Of a stretch of DNA of 64,000 nt, positions 31,174 to 42,837 are shown in pieces. The notes beneath the pieces were generated by a model. The model did no database searches, had not been told where the DNA came from, and saw only the letters and a list, made by a program, of their open reading frames with translations. The position numbers were made by a program, and so were the translations under genes. The stretch is from positions 62,001 to 126,000 of the forward strand of contig CAJQUW010009039.1 of the NCBI GenBank assembly GCA_907163375.1, given 5' to 3'. This DNA is from Prostheceraeus crozeri (lineage: Eukaryota; Platyhelminthes; Polycladida; Euryleptidae). Positions within the stretch are counted from its first letter, which is position 1; each line of letters begins with the position of its first letter.

Positions 31174-31629
31174 ATGAATCCAACTGCCTCATTTTATTCA
31201 CGACCCTCCTATGTAAGTAGTGGAGGACAAATTTACAGCGGCGCTCGCCGCCAACGTGGAGGTAGCATACTTGGTGCACTGAAATCTGTTGTAGCACCTC
31301 TCATATCCAATGTCGGAAGATCTTTAAAACGAAATGTTTTAAGTAATGCCGTTGGCTTTGCTGGTGATGTTGCTAGTGATCTTTCCAGAGGTAGAAGTTT
31401 TAAGAGCAGTTTGTTGAATCGTGGGAAGGAACGCGGTTTAAAAACATTGAAGCAGACCTTTGCTGGTGTTACTCAAGGAAAGAAATCGCCTAAACGAATG
31501 AATAAAGGAAGAAGGAAACATCGCGGAGCTGGTAAGGTGCGACCTTCAGTCAAAAGGCATTCACGCAAACGTTGCAGAGGCTCTAATCATTCATCAGGCG
31601 CTAAACGACGACGGTGCTATAACTTCTAA
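31174..31629 (+). CDS. pVI/pX-like minor virion protein
   Basis: 151 residues. An N-terminal Ser/Tyr/Gly segment, then RRQRGGSILGALKSVVAPLI (a Gly-rich amphipathic helix), then a strongly basic tail (RRKHRGAGKVRP, KRHSRKRCRG). The RGG-hydrophobic-basic layout is that of Polinton minor virion proteins likened to adenovirus pVI/pVII. Sits directly upstream of the capsid gene. Whole frame. Confidence 0.6.
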   Translation: MNPTASFYSRPSYVSSGGQIYSGARRQRGGSILGALKSVVAPLISNVGRSLKRNVLSNAVGFAGDVASDLSRGRSFKSSLLNRGKERGLKTLKQTFAGVTQGKKSPKRMNKGRRKHRGAGKVRPSVKRHSRKRCRGSNHSSGAKRRRCYNF

Positions 31630-32497
31630 TCATGGAGTGTAAAACTTCCGGTTTTTGTTTGTTTGATCAACAAGCCATACAGACAGATATTCTTAGTTCA
31701 AGTATTGTAGATTATCATCCTTGAACAGCTGAGAATGCTGGCCCCATTGAATTTGTTATTCCTGGTGGTAGTGATGACTACATAGATTTGAGTTATGCGA
31801 TGCTTGATTTGAGGTTTAGAATTCAGCAAGCAGATGGAACTGCTATTGACGATACACATAAAGTTGGACTGAACAATTTACCATTGACTACATTACTTCG
31901 CGATGTTTCTCTAACGATTGGAGAGCAGCAGGTGGAAGGTGGTCAAAGCGATTATCCCTATAAATCATATTTCAATCATGTATCACAGTTTCATCCAGCA
32001 GCACAAAAAAGTCATATGGAAGCCATGGGATGGTACAGAGATGAAGCAGGAAAATTTGATGCTGAAACAAACATGGCTTTGTAAAGCGATCTGCAATATG
32101 ATTAAAGATAGTAAAGTATGTCAGCTATATGGTCCGCTGAATTTAGACTTCTTTAGACAGTCGAAGTTTTTACTCTGTAATACCAGCATGCGACTCAAGC
32201 TGACATTGAATAAGCCTGAATTTGCGCTGAATGCATTTGCTAAAGTTGACAATTTTAGAATTCATGTGGAAGATATTGCATTTTACATTCGTCGAGTAGT
32301 ACCGAATCCAAGTGTCATTAGAGGGCATGCTGAAGGTCTTAACCGCCAAAATGCCATTTACCCCGTTCAGCATACAAAGCTTCTCACCTTTACAATTCCG
32401 AAAGATCAAAAGAGTTTCATGAAAGATGGCCTCTTTCCATCGGAAGCACCGAAGCTCCTCATGGTGGCAATGGTTGAAAATGATGCATTTAATGGTA

Positions 32498-33933
32498 CAG
32501 TCCCTTGCAAAAGTTTAGAATCAGAATTAATTAATTATTTTATCAGATTAAGTTCACACATTTTACCATTTTTAGACACAACGCTTTCCCGTTTGATCGA
32601 AGTGACTCAGAAAATCAAGATAGCTTCCTATGCCATTAACAGAAGAGACTTTCAGTCATCATAGTTGCTAAGTAACGGCATAGATATCTTTCATGACACT
32701 ATAATTCATCCATACACACACTGTCTGCATAGTTGCGAAACATTTGTTATCGTCGTCTCATCTGTTATGGGTAAACGCAACTCGGTTTCTCCTACTATTC
32801 GTGCCCAGGCATTTGTACTTTATGAGAATGGTTTGACTCAACGAGAAATTGCTGAACAACTGAAGATCAGTCAAAAAGCTGTTCACGCCCCTATCAAGAA
32901 GCATGAGTCGACAAATGGCAGATTCTGCGATGCACCGAGCCACAACGAAACGCGATGAAAGATATCTGAAATTAGCCGTGAAACGAAATCCTTTTGTTAG
33001 CCTCCCTGTATTGGTCCAAGGACTGAAAGCGACTGGTACAACCACAAGCACAAGTACTCTCAGTCGACGTCTTTCTAAGGAAATGGGCCTCAGAAGTTAT
33101 CGCCCAGCACACAAACCGAGATTAACGGTGTCTATGGTTAAGAAGAGACTTGCCTTTGCGAGAAAGTATGCTCACTGGACTGCTGAACAGTGGGACACTG
33201 TGATGTGGACCGATGAGTGCTCCATCGAACAGTTTGGTTCCCGTCAGTTAGCAGTCCGTCGTCCGACTTCACAACGATACAACCCCAGATATGTGGTCCA
33301 AACAATGAAACACCCAGTCAAGCAAATGATTTGGGGCTCTATCAGCTCTCAAGGAAGAGGTGGTCTATTCTTCCTTCCTAAAGGGAAAACCATGAATGCG
33401 TCAACGTACCTCGATCTGTTGAAAGAGAAATTGAGTACACACATGACAATTCATTCCACAGGTATTCTAATGCATGATGGTGCGCCTTGCCATCGAGCAA
33501 AAGTAGTCTCTCAGTGGCTTGATTCAGAAGATATCACGGTGCTGGAATGGCCCGGCAATTCACCTGATTGCAATCCAATAGAAAATGCATGGAACAAATT
33601 GAAGTCCGAAGTTGCTGCCATGAAGCCTCGTTCTCTTGATCACTTGAAAGAATGCATCAAGCTTGCTTGGACGACGAAAATAACACCCGAATATTGTCGC
33701 CGACTCGTGCATTCCATGCCTTCCCGCTTGGCTTCAATTATGGAAGCAAGGGGACAACACACCAAATATTGATAAAGTGAGTGACAATTGACACTATCGT
33801 TCATAGACATCCTATTTTCTAGACAGTCTGGCATTTTAAATCAGGAAAATATTGAGACGCATTTGTTATAATTTGAATAAAAGCCTTTTTTTTGGAAAAA
33901 TGGATTTTGATTCTAAACTTTTGCAAGGGACTG
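32498..33933 (+). mobile_element. Tc1/mariner transposon (DD34E) inserted in capsid gene
   Basis: 1436 bp with terminal inverted repeats CAGTCCCTTGCAAAAGTTTA plus six more matching bases at each end, flanked by TA (32496-32497 and 33934-33935). Contains a Tc1-type transposase. The ends look intact; the transposase is frameshifted. Confidence 0.95.
32767..33772 (+). pseudogene. Tc1 transposase (one frameshift)
   Basis: Starts at MGKRNSVSPTIRAQAF (ATG 32767). A helix-turn-helix (NGLTQREIAEQLKISQKAV) is in one frame. From about 32930 the protein continues in another frame (ATTKRDERYLKLAVKRNPF), so a single frameshift lies between about 32920 and 32945. The catalytic triad is complete: Asp in MWTDEC, Asp in MHDGAPCH, Glu in NPIENAW, with 34 residues between the second Asp and the Glu (DD34E). 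The HTH binds the inverted repeats and the DDE domain cuts and joins at TA. Confidence 0.9.
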
Positions 33934-34346
33934 TAATATAAAGAAGAATCCTTTCAATTTTCAACACAATCAGCTAAGTGAAATTGCTTTACGTGTAAAT
34001 GGTGTGAGTCATCCTGGTCCACCCTACAAACCAGATTTTGCTGCGGATCAATTTATGCGCAGTTATGTTGATTTTATGGATGTCTTTGGCTTTTACAATA
34101 CGGATGACACCAACGGACTGACTATGAAAGAGTTTAAGAGTGGATATACTATTTATGCATTTGATTTGACTGCTGACAGCGATATTAGTGCCCCCTATCG
34201 TCAAGCGAACGTGCCTCATAATATTCGTTTGGATTTGACGTTCAAAAGAACACTACCTGAGACGATCAATGTATTATTTATGCAGTCTTCGATTCAAATA
34301 TTGAAATTACAAAGTATCGTGACGTGATTCTTCAGTATGATCGTTA

Positions 34347-34808
34347 ATGAGTTGGTTGACTGCTGACGATATTAAAACTAAAGTACAGCGTAATGCAGAC
34401 GAAGCGACTTTGAAAGCTTTCGATAATGTCTATTCGCTCGATACCTTACCACCTGCAGTAAATCACTATCCCATCTTTATTGTGCTAAACACTCATTCGC
34501 AGAATTTAGGCGGTGAGCATTGGAAAGCGATCTTTATTGGAGAAGACCGACGTGGTGAACTATTTGACTCTCTTGCTCAACCTCCAAATATACCAACACA
34601 GCAGTGGTTGAGAAAACATACGCGTCAATATCAGCGACATGAACGCATACTACAACATCCACTTTCATCAACGTGTGGTGCTTTTGTACTGTACTTCATC
34701 TTAAAACGTTTACATGTATCTCGATTTGTATCTGTTATTCAAAACTTTTCATGTAATCCATCCTCTAATGAAAAAATGATTTGTAAGTTCCATCATGATT
34801 TGAAATAA
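34347..34808 (+). CDS. Adenain-like cysteine protease (C5 type)
   Basis: 153 residues. His in GGEHWKAIFI, acidic residue in GELFDSLAQPP, and Cys in LSSTCGAFVLYFILKR give the His-Asp/Glu-Cys order of adenovirus/Polinton maturation proteases. MSWLTADDI at the start is also usual. Would cleave virion precursors. The frame looks whole. Confidence 0.88.
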   Translation: MSWLTADDIKTKVQRNADEATLKAFDNVYSLDTLPPAVNHYPIFIVLNTHSQNLGGEHWKAIFIGEDRRGELFDSLAQPPNIPTQQWLRKHTRQYQRHERILQHPLSSTCGAFVLYFILKRLHVSRFVSVIQNFSCNPSSNEKMICKFHHDLK

Positions 34809-34833
34809 AAACATCATGTTGGAAAATTGTCTT

Positions 34834-35379
34834 TTATTTTACAATCCGCTGGGTACGTACATACTCAATGAGATAGTCTAGGATCACATTTGCTTGCACA
34901 TGAGATTTTAGTCCAGTAATGATCACTTTACTATTATGAAAGATTGCAACATGCACAGGTAACCAACAACTAATGAGAGCTGCAGGAAAAAGTTCGGGTT
35001 CATAACACAAATTGTAACTGCTGGTATGAATCTTCAAAAATGATACACTTTCACTCAATTGAGTAGAGATCACCATATTGTCCACAGTCAGATTCGACAT
35101 CACACACCTCTCCCTCTTCCATATCCGACGTAGTAGTCTCTGTAGCTCTAAGCGCATTGACTGCGCCGATGAATGAGAAAGGGCGCCGAGAATCTGTACA
35201 GTTCCATTTGGGAAGAGTTGAAGATTCCGTGAATTGTTCATCTTCACCACTAACATTTGAGGTCGGCCCGGGTAATACTTGCTGTTTGGAAGGTGTTGGT
35301 GTAATGTTGTGAGATCGATTTTGGTGTAGAGTCTGAAGCGACGGAGAATGTTGACGATGGTGTAGCGATGGCGCTTCAT
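34834..35379 (-). CDS. TATA-binding-protein-like factor
   Basis: 181 residues from the ATG at 35379, the length of a TBP core. Two imperfect repeats are visible. Repeat 1: YTIVNILRRFRLYTKIDLTT then LQLFPNGTVQILGA. Repeat 2: LTVDNMVIS, SYNLCYEPELFP, HVAIFHNSKVIITGLKS. YEPELFP and the 'IF.sgKvvlTG.Ks' strand pair match eukaryotic TBP, and three of the four DNA-kinking Phe positions appear kept (LQLF, ELFP, AIFH). Would bind promoter DNA in the nucleus or factory. It has its own TATAAAAG box (35414-35421) about 40 bp upstream. Convergent with the protease gene; PC4-like genes lie upstream on the same strand. Confidence 0.8.
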   Translation of the reverse strand: MKRHRYTIVNILRRFRLYTKIDLTTLHQHLPNSKYYPGRPQMLVVKMNNSRNLQLFPNGTVQILGALSHSSAQSMRLELQRLLRRIWKRERCVMSNLTVDNMVISTQLSESVSFLKIHTSSYNLCYEPELFPAALISCWLPVHVAIFHNSKVIITGLKSHVQANVILDYLIEYVRTQRIVK

Positions 35380-35399
35380 GATGAAAAATGAGTAAATTG

Positions 35400-35702
35400 A
35401 GCGATGTACCTTCCTTTTATACTTTTCACAACTACCTTGATGAAATGTGAAGTTAGTATGAAGTTGGGAATGATAGAGTTGAATTCGCCGTTTGTTGACG
35501 CGCAACCAGATGCGATTTCCAATACGTGAATGTTTTTTCATATAGAAGTATTTCAAATCCTTCATGATATGATGTAGAGATTGAAAATGACGATAAGATA
35601 AAGCAAACTCTCTCTTCTCACATTTCCAGTTGAATCTTTGAAATAGACGTTTCGATCATGATCCGTTTCAATGCGTTGTAGGGAATCTAATTTCCAACTC
35701 AT
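35400..35702 (-). pseudogene. PC4-like domain, copy 2
   Basis: Related along its length to the gene at 35769-36089 (WKLDSLQ..., RESLLYRHFQSLHHIMKDL, GNRIWLRVNKRRIQLYHSQ). Pattern of beta strands, then a short helix, then a Trp-containing strand. Lies directly upstream of the TBP-like gene, whose TATA box overlaps its 3' end. Appears broken. Confidence 0.4.
35414..35421 (-). promoter_or_regulatory. TATA box of the TBP-like gene
   Basis: TATAAAAG on the minus strand, about 35-42 bp upstream of the ATG at 35379. Confidence 0.6.
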
Positions 35703-35768
35703 GGTGCGTGGTAGTCATGTCTGATTAAGATTTGCATAGTAGGGCGATGAACTCACGACGAATAAATG

Positions 35769-36089
35769 TCATGATGGAGTGATGTATCTTCTATACTTCT
35801 CCCAATTGTATTTGCGAAATGAGAAACAGTTTGCGGAATGAGACTGGCAGATTTGAATTTCATTTCTGTAATGTTGAAGCCAAACTTGATCACCCAAGGA
35901 GATGAATCTTAATGTTTCAAAATATTCCAAATCCCTCATGATATCATTGAGGTTGACAAATTGTCGCCATGTTAATGTAATACCTCTTGATGTATGACCA
36001 TGAGAATTTTTGAAATGTACGTTTCCATCACGATCAACTCTGATATATTGTAGAGAGTCCAAAATCCAAGTCTTCATGATGTTATGCAA
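35769..36089 (-). CDS. PC4/Sub1-like small protein, copy 1
   Basis: 106 residues. ILDSLQYIRVDRDGNVHFKN then RGITLTWRQFVNLNDIM recalls the strand-strand-'kGIsLt.eqw..L'-helix of the PC4 transcriptional coactivator. A later strand reads GDQVWLQHYRNEIQI. PC4 binds single-stranded DNA and works with TBP/TFIIA. Tandem duplicate of 35400-35702. The family call is tentative. Confidence 0.4.
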   Translation of the reverse strand: MHNIMKTWILDSLQYIRVDRDGNVHFKNSHGHTSRGITLTWRQFVNLNDIMRDLEYFETLRFISLGDQVWLQHYRNEIQICQSHSANCFSFRKYNWEKYRRYITPS

Positions 36090-36112
36090 AGCCGCAGATC
36101 AGCAATATAAAA

Positions 36113-37517
36113 ATGTCGTTTTATCATATTTTGCTTAGCAATGCGGCCTCAAATAGATTTGCTACTAACCGAGACGCACTCTTTTCTACTCCCATTGATC
36201 ATACACAACAGCTAAATGGAAAGTGGGAAGTGGGTGTCACTCAACTTGTTTATAGCAACTGTGTCTATACTTTTGATCATGAGGTGATGAATTATATGAA
36301 TTAATATGAGACGCACAGCTGCTTACCAATGTGAAAAGGGCTGCCGAGTATACATTCCACAGTGGCCAAAGAAAGATCTCTTATCATGTAAAAAGTATAT
36401 ATATGATTTCCTGAATAAAGCGTGTAAACATATTGTCCAATTTACTCCGCACAATGATGATCATAATTATGTACATCATGTAGTTGAGAAAGATTGGATT
36501 GTTGGTTTAAGTCCAAGTTTAAGAAATGATTTAGATTACCTCGCTAGCGCCTTAACAAGCTATGATAATTATAACGTTCATTACCACCCAAGTGGTCATA
36601 AACAGTTAATATATCGCGAGGAAGCTTATTATGTAGATCTTATTCCAAGAAATGAGAAGACGTTGGTGAAGAAGATTGTGATTAACCCAAGAAAGACAAA
36701 CATGACTCCTGAAACATTATTGAAGAAATTTAATTATCTCCTTCGAGTTGATGGTAAACAAGTGGCAGCATTGACTTATATCAAATCATCTAATCATATT
36801 GCAATAAGTCAATTAAATGATGATGATCTAGTATTAGTTTGTTCAAAAGATTTTCTTCAGTTCTTACGACATCGTTCTGCAGCTGTTCATGGAAAATTTG
36901 ATATGCAACATTTACCATGAGAAAGGTCAAATCAATTTGATACAGAATGGACCGTATCTTTATACAGAAAGTGTGTAGAGCCTTTAGGTGGTATCTTACA
37001 TGAAACAAGAGTGTTGATGCCTCGCATTATTACTTCGGTTAAATTGGTTGTAGATTATTTAAATGAAGTGATTGATGAGCAACATATTTCATTTTCTGAA
37101 AAAGAAGGTGCTTTGTCTCTCACTATAAGTGGAAAAGGTATTGAACTAATTATGGATAAAACTCTAATGGATATTTTGGGTTTTGATCAAAATATCTTTA
37201 AAAGTGGTACAGTAACCAAAGCTAGCGCAGACATGTCGCTATCGCGTCGTATTAACTATTTTCAGATATATTCCAATATTGGTGAAGATGTACGTGTGGG
37301 AGATGTTGAAGCTCCATTGCTAGCAATGATACCATACCAGCCAAAAAGCTGCAGTATTTTATCTGAGCATACTTTCAAGAAAGTGCATTATACATAGCTG
37401 AAATCAAACTACACCCCACAAATTGATATTGCAATTTATGACGATGCTGGTGCGATGATTCCTTTTCATAAAGATGCTGTAACAAGTATCACACTCCATT
37501 TCCGAATGAAGAGTTAA
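36113..37517 (+). pseudogene. WEVGV-family virion-associated gene 1 (broken)
   Basis: The N-terminus has FYHILLSNAASNRFATNRDA then LNGKWEVGVTQLVYSN, the pattern F..LpSnaS...f..N......l...l.G.WEVgv..i.y. I remember this pattern from uncharacterised proteins of invertebrate Polinton-like elements. The body is mixed alpha/beta (VYIPQWPKKDLLSCKKYIYD). Divergent from the PC4-like gene, with TATAAAA right before its ATG. Could be a penton or fibre component; unproven. Broken. Confidence 0.5.
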
Positions 37518-37526
37518 TGCAAAAGT

Positions 37527-39070
37527 ATGCTAATAGATTTTTCCAATGTGATTAGTATGGAAATTGAAAATAGAGATTCGTTTCTAATTTACTTACCCAG
37601 TAAGGCTTCTATGAATAAATTTCCTAATAATAAACCATCAGACTATCGAGTAGAATTAAATCGCTCACTACATCTAGAAGGTGAATGGGAGGTTGGCGTT
37701 TCTAGTATTTGCTATGATAGCAATATTCAGAATGTGAATGATTTGGAAGAAATGATATTGACTCCTCGCACCCATGATGGAATAACGATGAATAATGCAT
37801 TCCAGTTCCCATACAATTTAACGTCAGATGGAAAGTGGAACTATGAATGGATTCAGATAAAATCAGATTATTATGGTCCATTTAGGAATGAGAAAATTAT
37901 TAAGGCATTCAACAGTGGTAATACTTCCATCATGAAGAATAAGGATCAGAAAGTTTATGAGTTTACTATCTATCATTGGAGTGGGAGACAGTTCCTTCGC
38001 TTTCATTCTTTTACTAAAGGTCTTACACTGAGGTTGGATAATGAATTCTATCCACATCTCGGTTTTGGCCATGGACTACATAAATTGCTACTGCAAATGT
38101 TAAAAAAATTTATTCAAATCGAATCAACAAATTTCATTATAGATTTAAAATATTTGATGAAGATGTTGTAGAATGTGAAGAACGCATCATTTTGAAAAAG
38201 CGTGGTGTTCAACCTTTATCACTTATTGAGTTAGTAAAACGATGGAATGAGACTGTGGGTAAGAAGTATGGAGAGAAAATTATGGCGGACAAAGATAAGT
38301 TGGTTATTCAGAAATATAATGACAAACTTACAGTTTATTTCTCTCCAACCTTGCGTCATTTTGTAAGACATTATACACCTATTATTGGAAGCGGTGTGGT
38401 TTATGCTTCTCATGAATATCACACTAAAGCTGATTCAGTTAATGATGAATGGTGGGTGGACATCTATGGTGATCGCATCAAGAAAATTTACCAGTTTTAT
38501 GAAGAATCTAAAGTTGCTATCAATATAATGCCGCGTCTATATCATACAGTTGAAAGCTTCATTCATGTAGTAAATCCTTATATACAACAGAAGTTGAAGC
38601 ATGTGATGAAAAGTAAATATGATGTAAAGACACACCACATTTCGTTTTCAATTGAAAATCAACGCGTTGTTCTGAAACTGGGTGATGACATTCAATGTCA
38701 ATTGAGTAAAAATTTGAAAAAACTCTTTGGTTTTTCAATGCTACAAAATATGTTTACTGCTGCGCATGCGATTGGTATAGAAACACCAATGACACTTGAT
38801 AAACATGAACAACACCTTTATATTCAAAGTGATTTGATTCTACCTATTTCTGTTGGCGAGGAAAAAGAACACATTTTACGTGATTTCATTCATGATAAGG
38901 ATGCTTTATATGGAATAGTCGAGAAGATGTTTCAACCTATTTTCTACCATCCTGTTATGAAACAAACTATACCCTCTATTTCTATCAAAATTACAAATGG
39001 TCTACATGAGTGCATCCATGTCAAAGATACTAAATCCTTCGTAATTTTAGTGTTTCGGAAAACAAAGTGA
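37527..39070 (+). pseudogene. WEVGV-family virion-associated gene 2 (broken)
   Basis: A paralogue of the preceding gene with a better-preserved start: SFLIYLPSKASMNKFPNNKP then LHLEGEWEVGVSSICYDS. The C-terminal half (KVAINIMPRLYHTVESFIHV, LGDDIQCQLSKNLKKLFGFS) mirrors the C-terminal half of gene 1. Two tandem members imply duplication inside the element. Broken. Confidence 0.5.
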
Positions 39071-42000
39071 AGTCATTGTGATATGTTTATTGAAATAAAA
39101 ATATGTGTATGAAAAAGTCTTTTCACAGATATAGGGGGACTGGGCTGACTGTAGGCATATATTCACAAGGAAGAAACGATCTAATGCGATACATAAAACA
39201 ACCATGTATATCTACAAAAAACAACATCAAAATACTGAGTTAAAGTTGATTATGCTAAGACGTCTCCTGAATATGGTAGCGTGAGTTTTATTCTTTTGGG
39301 TGGAGGTATGTTTGTGTCAGGATTTCCATGTGGAAGAGATGTGTTTTGTCCTATCCAACACCTCTTATCCTCCCATGCTGAAAGCGCTCGTATCTTGAAC
39401 GTGTACGTTTTCACAGTATGAACTTGAGATTTTAAGATTGTCATATTGACAAACGTTATAGTTTTATTTTTATAGGCCTTCTTATAGGACCGATGTTTCA
39501 TTTTGTGAACAATGGATTTTGATATACCTTTAGCACGCTTAATACTATCTGCACATTCTTTTAATTTCCTGGAATACATTTTAGGATGGAGGAGAATCAT
39601 TTCATCTATTTCCTTTCCTGCTGTTTCATCCTTAAAACAACCAAGTTTGGCTTTATTCTGTATGGAATAGAGTGGATGAGTGGGATTGTAGTTAGATGTG
39701 TCGAAATATTTTTCTAATGACTTAGCTACTTCATTAAAATTTAAATCTTTTTGAGTGGTAATTCCTAAAAAGAAACTGTCTGTATCACCACCCAGCAAGC
39801 GAACCTCTTTTACAAGAGGGCACGGTTTTAATATTTTGTAGAAGAGTTGGTACATTTCAAGCTTGGAATAATCTAAAACGGCTTGCGCAATATAGATGGG
39901 TTTGTACAACTCAACTTCTGATTTAATCATTTTAACACCTACAAGATCCTCATCGATGATGTCTCTATCAATGAAAAGAGGTGATGAGGTCAATTTGTGA
40001 TATTTTTGTTCATCAACGACTAGTTTGTAGTTCATACGTTTTCTAACATCCCCCATGGTCTTTCCGAAAAGACTGTTATTCTTATATTTATAAAAATTCT
40101 TTTCAAAATTCTTTTGGGCGAGTGCACGTTTTTGACTGTTACTATCTATGTAGGGTTTGAGGAAGGCTTTCTGTCTAAATTTGATAATGCGGTGAACTGA
40201 CTTTAGAAGCATGCCCATTTCTAGATAGAATTTTAGTATGCAGAAGTGCACGAGATAATTTTTCTTATCATATTGGGTGAGTAAAAGTTTGCGGCATGGT
40301 TTATACCTTGGCTGTCCACACTCTCTTAAGTTATCATGAAATTGTGACATGAATGGTGAAAACATATCTTCAGTCACTTCACCAGATTCAGGTGCGAGTG
40401 GGAAATCAGCAGTTTTATTTTTGATACTATTTGGATAAATCAAATCCACTTCAAAATAATATCCCCAATCACCTTCATCTGGAATCGTCAGTATGTTTGA
40501 AGGGTTGGAGTAATACTCAAGCTCATCTTGTTTTAACCAACTAAACTCGGAATGAGGTAGTGGTTTAGACAGTGAACTGCCATAAAAATTATTTTGGTCA
40601 TGGTACTTTAGGTGGATATGATCATCACCTACTGTTTCAGATTTTATATGATGTTTATTTACAAATGTGAGACCACCGCGTATTCCGCGCTCAAATATGT
40701 TATGCATCTCGGGGTCTTGTAAGAGATAAATGGTCTCACCAGTCATTTTAAAGGCTGATTTAAAGGACATGGCTGGTAGACTGACAAAGTGGACAGGATC
40801 TAATTTGTCTTCTTCTAATGCCACTCGTCGAAATTCCTGAAAGACATCAGCCAGCAAAATGACATCTAATTCTAAGTAAGCGATCATATAATCGCCAAAC
40901 GTTTTACAATCAAATTTTAACCATGCCTCTTGAGCATGTTCATAGTCCTCTACTGGACAATCTTCACCCGTCAAATCGTTTTGGAATTTGTCAATGGAAG
41001 GAAGGGTTGCTTCATTTAGTTTAGACATGAACTAAAATACGCATAAGGAAAGACTCCTTTGCGAGTGATTATCTCATCCGTTAAGTCTGGATAGTGTTTC
41101 TTCAAAGTTTGACTATGGGGAAGAAACTTGAGATTACGAACGAGAGAAGCTAGTGACGCTGACATGAATTGGAATGAATCTAAAAATTTTATTTCGAAGA
41201 AGACTGTCTTATTTTCTTTAGTTTTATCTACTGGTACTTTTGCTGTCATTGCCATGAATTTTTCTCTCGTTTGCGCTATTACATTAAACTGCCACGATTT
41301 CATCTGGCTCAACCCTCCTTTTATGAGCATATGACTGTCATAGCCCTTGAAGTTATGAAAAATGACGGGTAGTACACGACGTCTCAACCTAAATGAAAAG
41401 TTACATTTGGAGCAGAGTGCGTTTCTAAATTTACCAGTGATGTGATCATGATCACGCACTTTCTTAATTTTATCGTCATCAAACGTTTTATGACATTTAG
41501 GGCACGATGTGCAACTTTCAAATTTTTGTTTGTCTTCATCTGACATATGTAGTGACTTACGCTGCAATTGGGAATCATATGATTGTTGAAATTTAGCAGC
41601 TTTATCGAGATATTCTAGAAATTTTGAAATGCAATCTTCACCTTGCCAAGTATGCATTTTGTTTTGCCTATTCCTAAAATAGTCATGCCATACTTCATAG
41701 CAGGATATGGCTGCTGGCTTGTGGATGATATCATCAATGTAGCATTCGATGTCTGCGTAAATGACACGCAGGGGACTTAATTCGTCACCATTATCCCTAT
41801 GTGAAAATATTTTATCTTTGGGCATGCGTTCCATTTGTAATTTACCTCGCTTGCGCCATTCATAATGAGTTTCAAATTTATGTTTACTCCAAAAGGAGCG
41901 GATGCAGCGGTCGCATACAAAATGTTCACCACTTTTAGAGTGTCCCAAGTGTGTATACAAGCGAGAGATTTTGGGAATACCACAGTAGTGCCATTCCTCG

Positions 42001-42717
42001 CTATCATCTTGTTTTGATAATAAGAGGTTGACTACACGTTCATAAGAAGTTGAACGTGAACTATAGCGGGCAACCTTCAACCCCTTCTCCCACACGTGAA
42101 CTACAATTTTAATCTGATTATGTTTCTCGAACGTTTCTACATCTTTGATTTTCATGTTGTCACTATCACAACCTTCAAAGTCTAGTTCATCCTCCCACTG
42201 TCTATAGCTATATGTGCGATCTCGATGCGCGTTGATATCATTATAGTGGAGAATGGATAGGACGGCATATTTGAAACACTGCGATTTACAATCGACGTTG
42301 ATGACAGCTTTCTTATTATACAACGTTTTTGGTAGTTTAAATGTGCCTCGAGCTGCATGACTTTCTAATAGGGAAATTTTGAACATGGCTGAGTCCACGC
42401 CAGAGAGCGCTGTCGCGCTGATTGAACTTATCTACATTTGATTTTAAACATTGAATTTGGAAATTTAGCCAAGACTCGCAGTCTACAACTTCGGTTGCGG
42501 AAGAGGAAGGAACATGAAACTGTATTCTCTCCGTCACTTGACTAGTTTGAAAATCTATTTTAATATATTTTAGTTTGAGGTAGATGAGCGCCTTCATTCT
42601 AAAATTGTCTAAATTTCCGGGGAGGCTCTGGGGGTGACGCAAGCAACTTGTACATATCATGCACAAGCATTCCTGATTCTCGGAACAAGACCAAGAAGTC
42701 TGGTTTGGTTGGTCATC

Positions 42718-42790
42718 ACCTGTCTGGTCCAGTGGTTTGGTGCACGAACTTTGTGATCTCTGGTGTTGAGGTCGAATCCCCCCTCGACAT
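42718..42790 (+). promoter_or_regulatory. tRNA-like Pol III boxes in LINE leader
   Basis: TGGTCCAGTGG (42725-42735) resembles an A box and AGGTCGAATCC (42769-42779) a B box, with 33 bp between them. GAGG...CCCCTC could form a T-arm-like stem. No full cloverleaf, so not a tRNA gene. Confidence 0.4.
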
Positions 42791-42837
42791 TATTTTGATC
42801 TCATAGTTTTTGCGAGCTGATTACGCTGTCAAGGATG

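Larger units (their letters stand above)
31632..34327 (+). pseudogene. Major capsid protein, double jelly roll (broken, carries Tc1)
   Basis: Polinton/adintovirus hexon-like protein. IEFVIPGGSDDYIDLSYAML with LDLRFRI, then LLRDVSLTIGEQQVEG, YPYKSYFNHVSQFHP and WYRDEAGKFD form the first-barrel signature. Later segments (DNFRIHVEDIAFYIRRVVPN and, after the Tc1 element, DFMDVFGFYNTDD) fit the second. A Tc1/mariner transposon occupies 32498-33933 inside the gene. Broken. Confidence 0.85.

Noticed and set aside
42718-42790. A tRNA gene
   Set aside because: Only box-like matches; no acceptor stem or full cloverleaf could be drawn.
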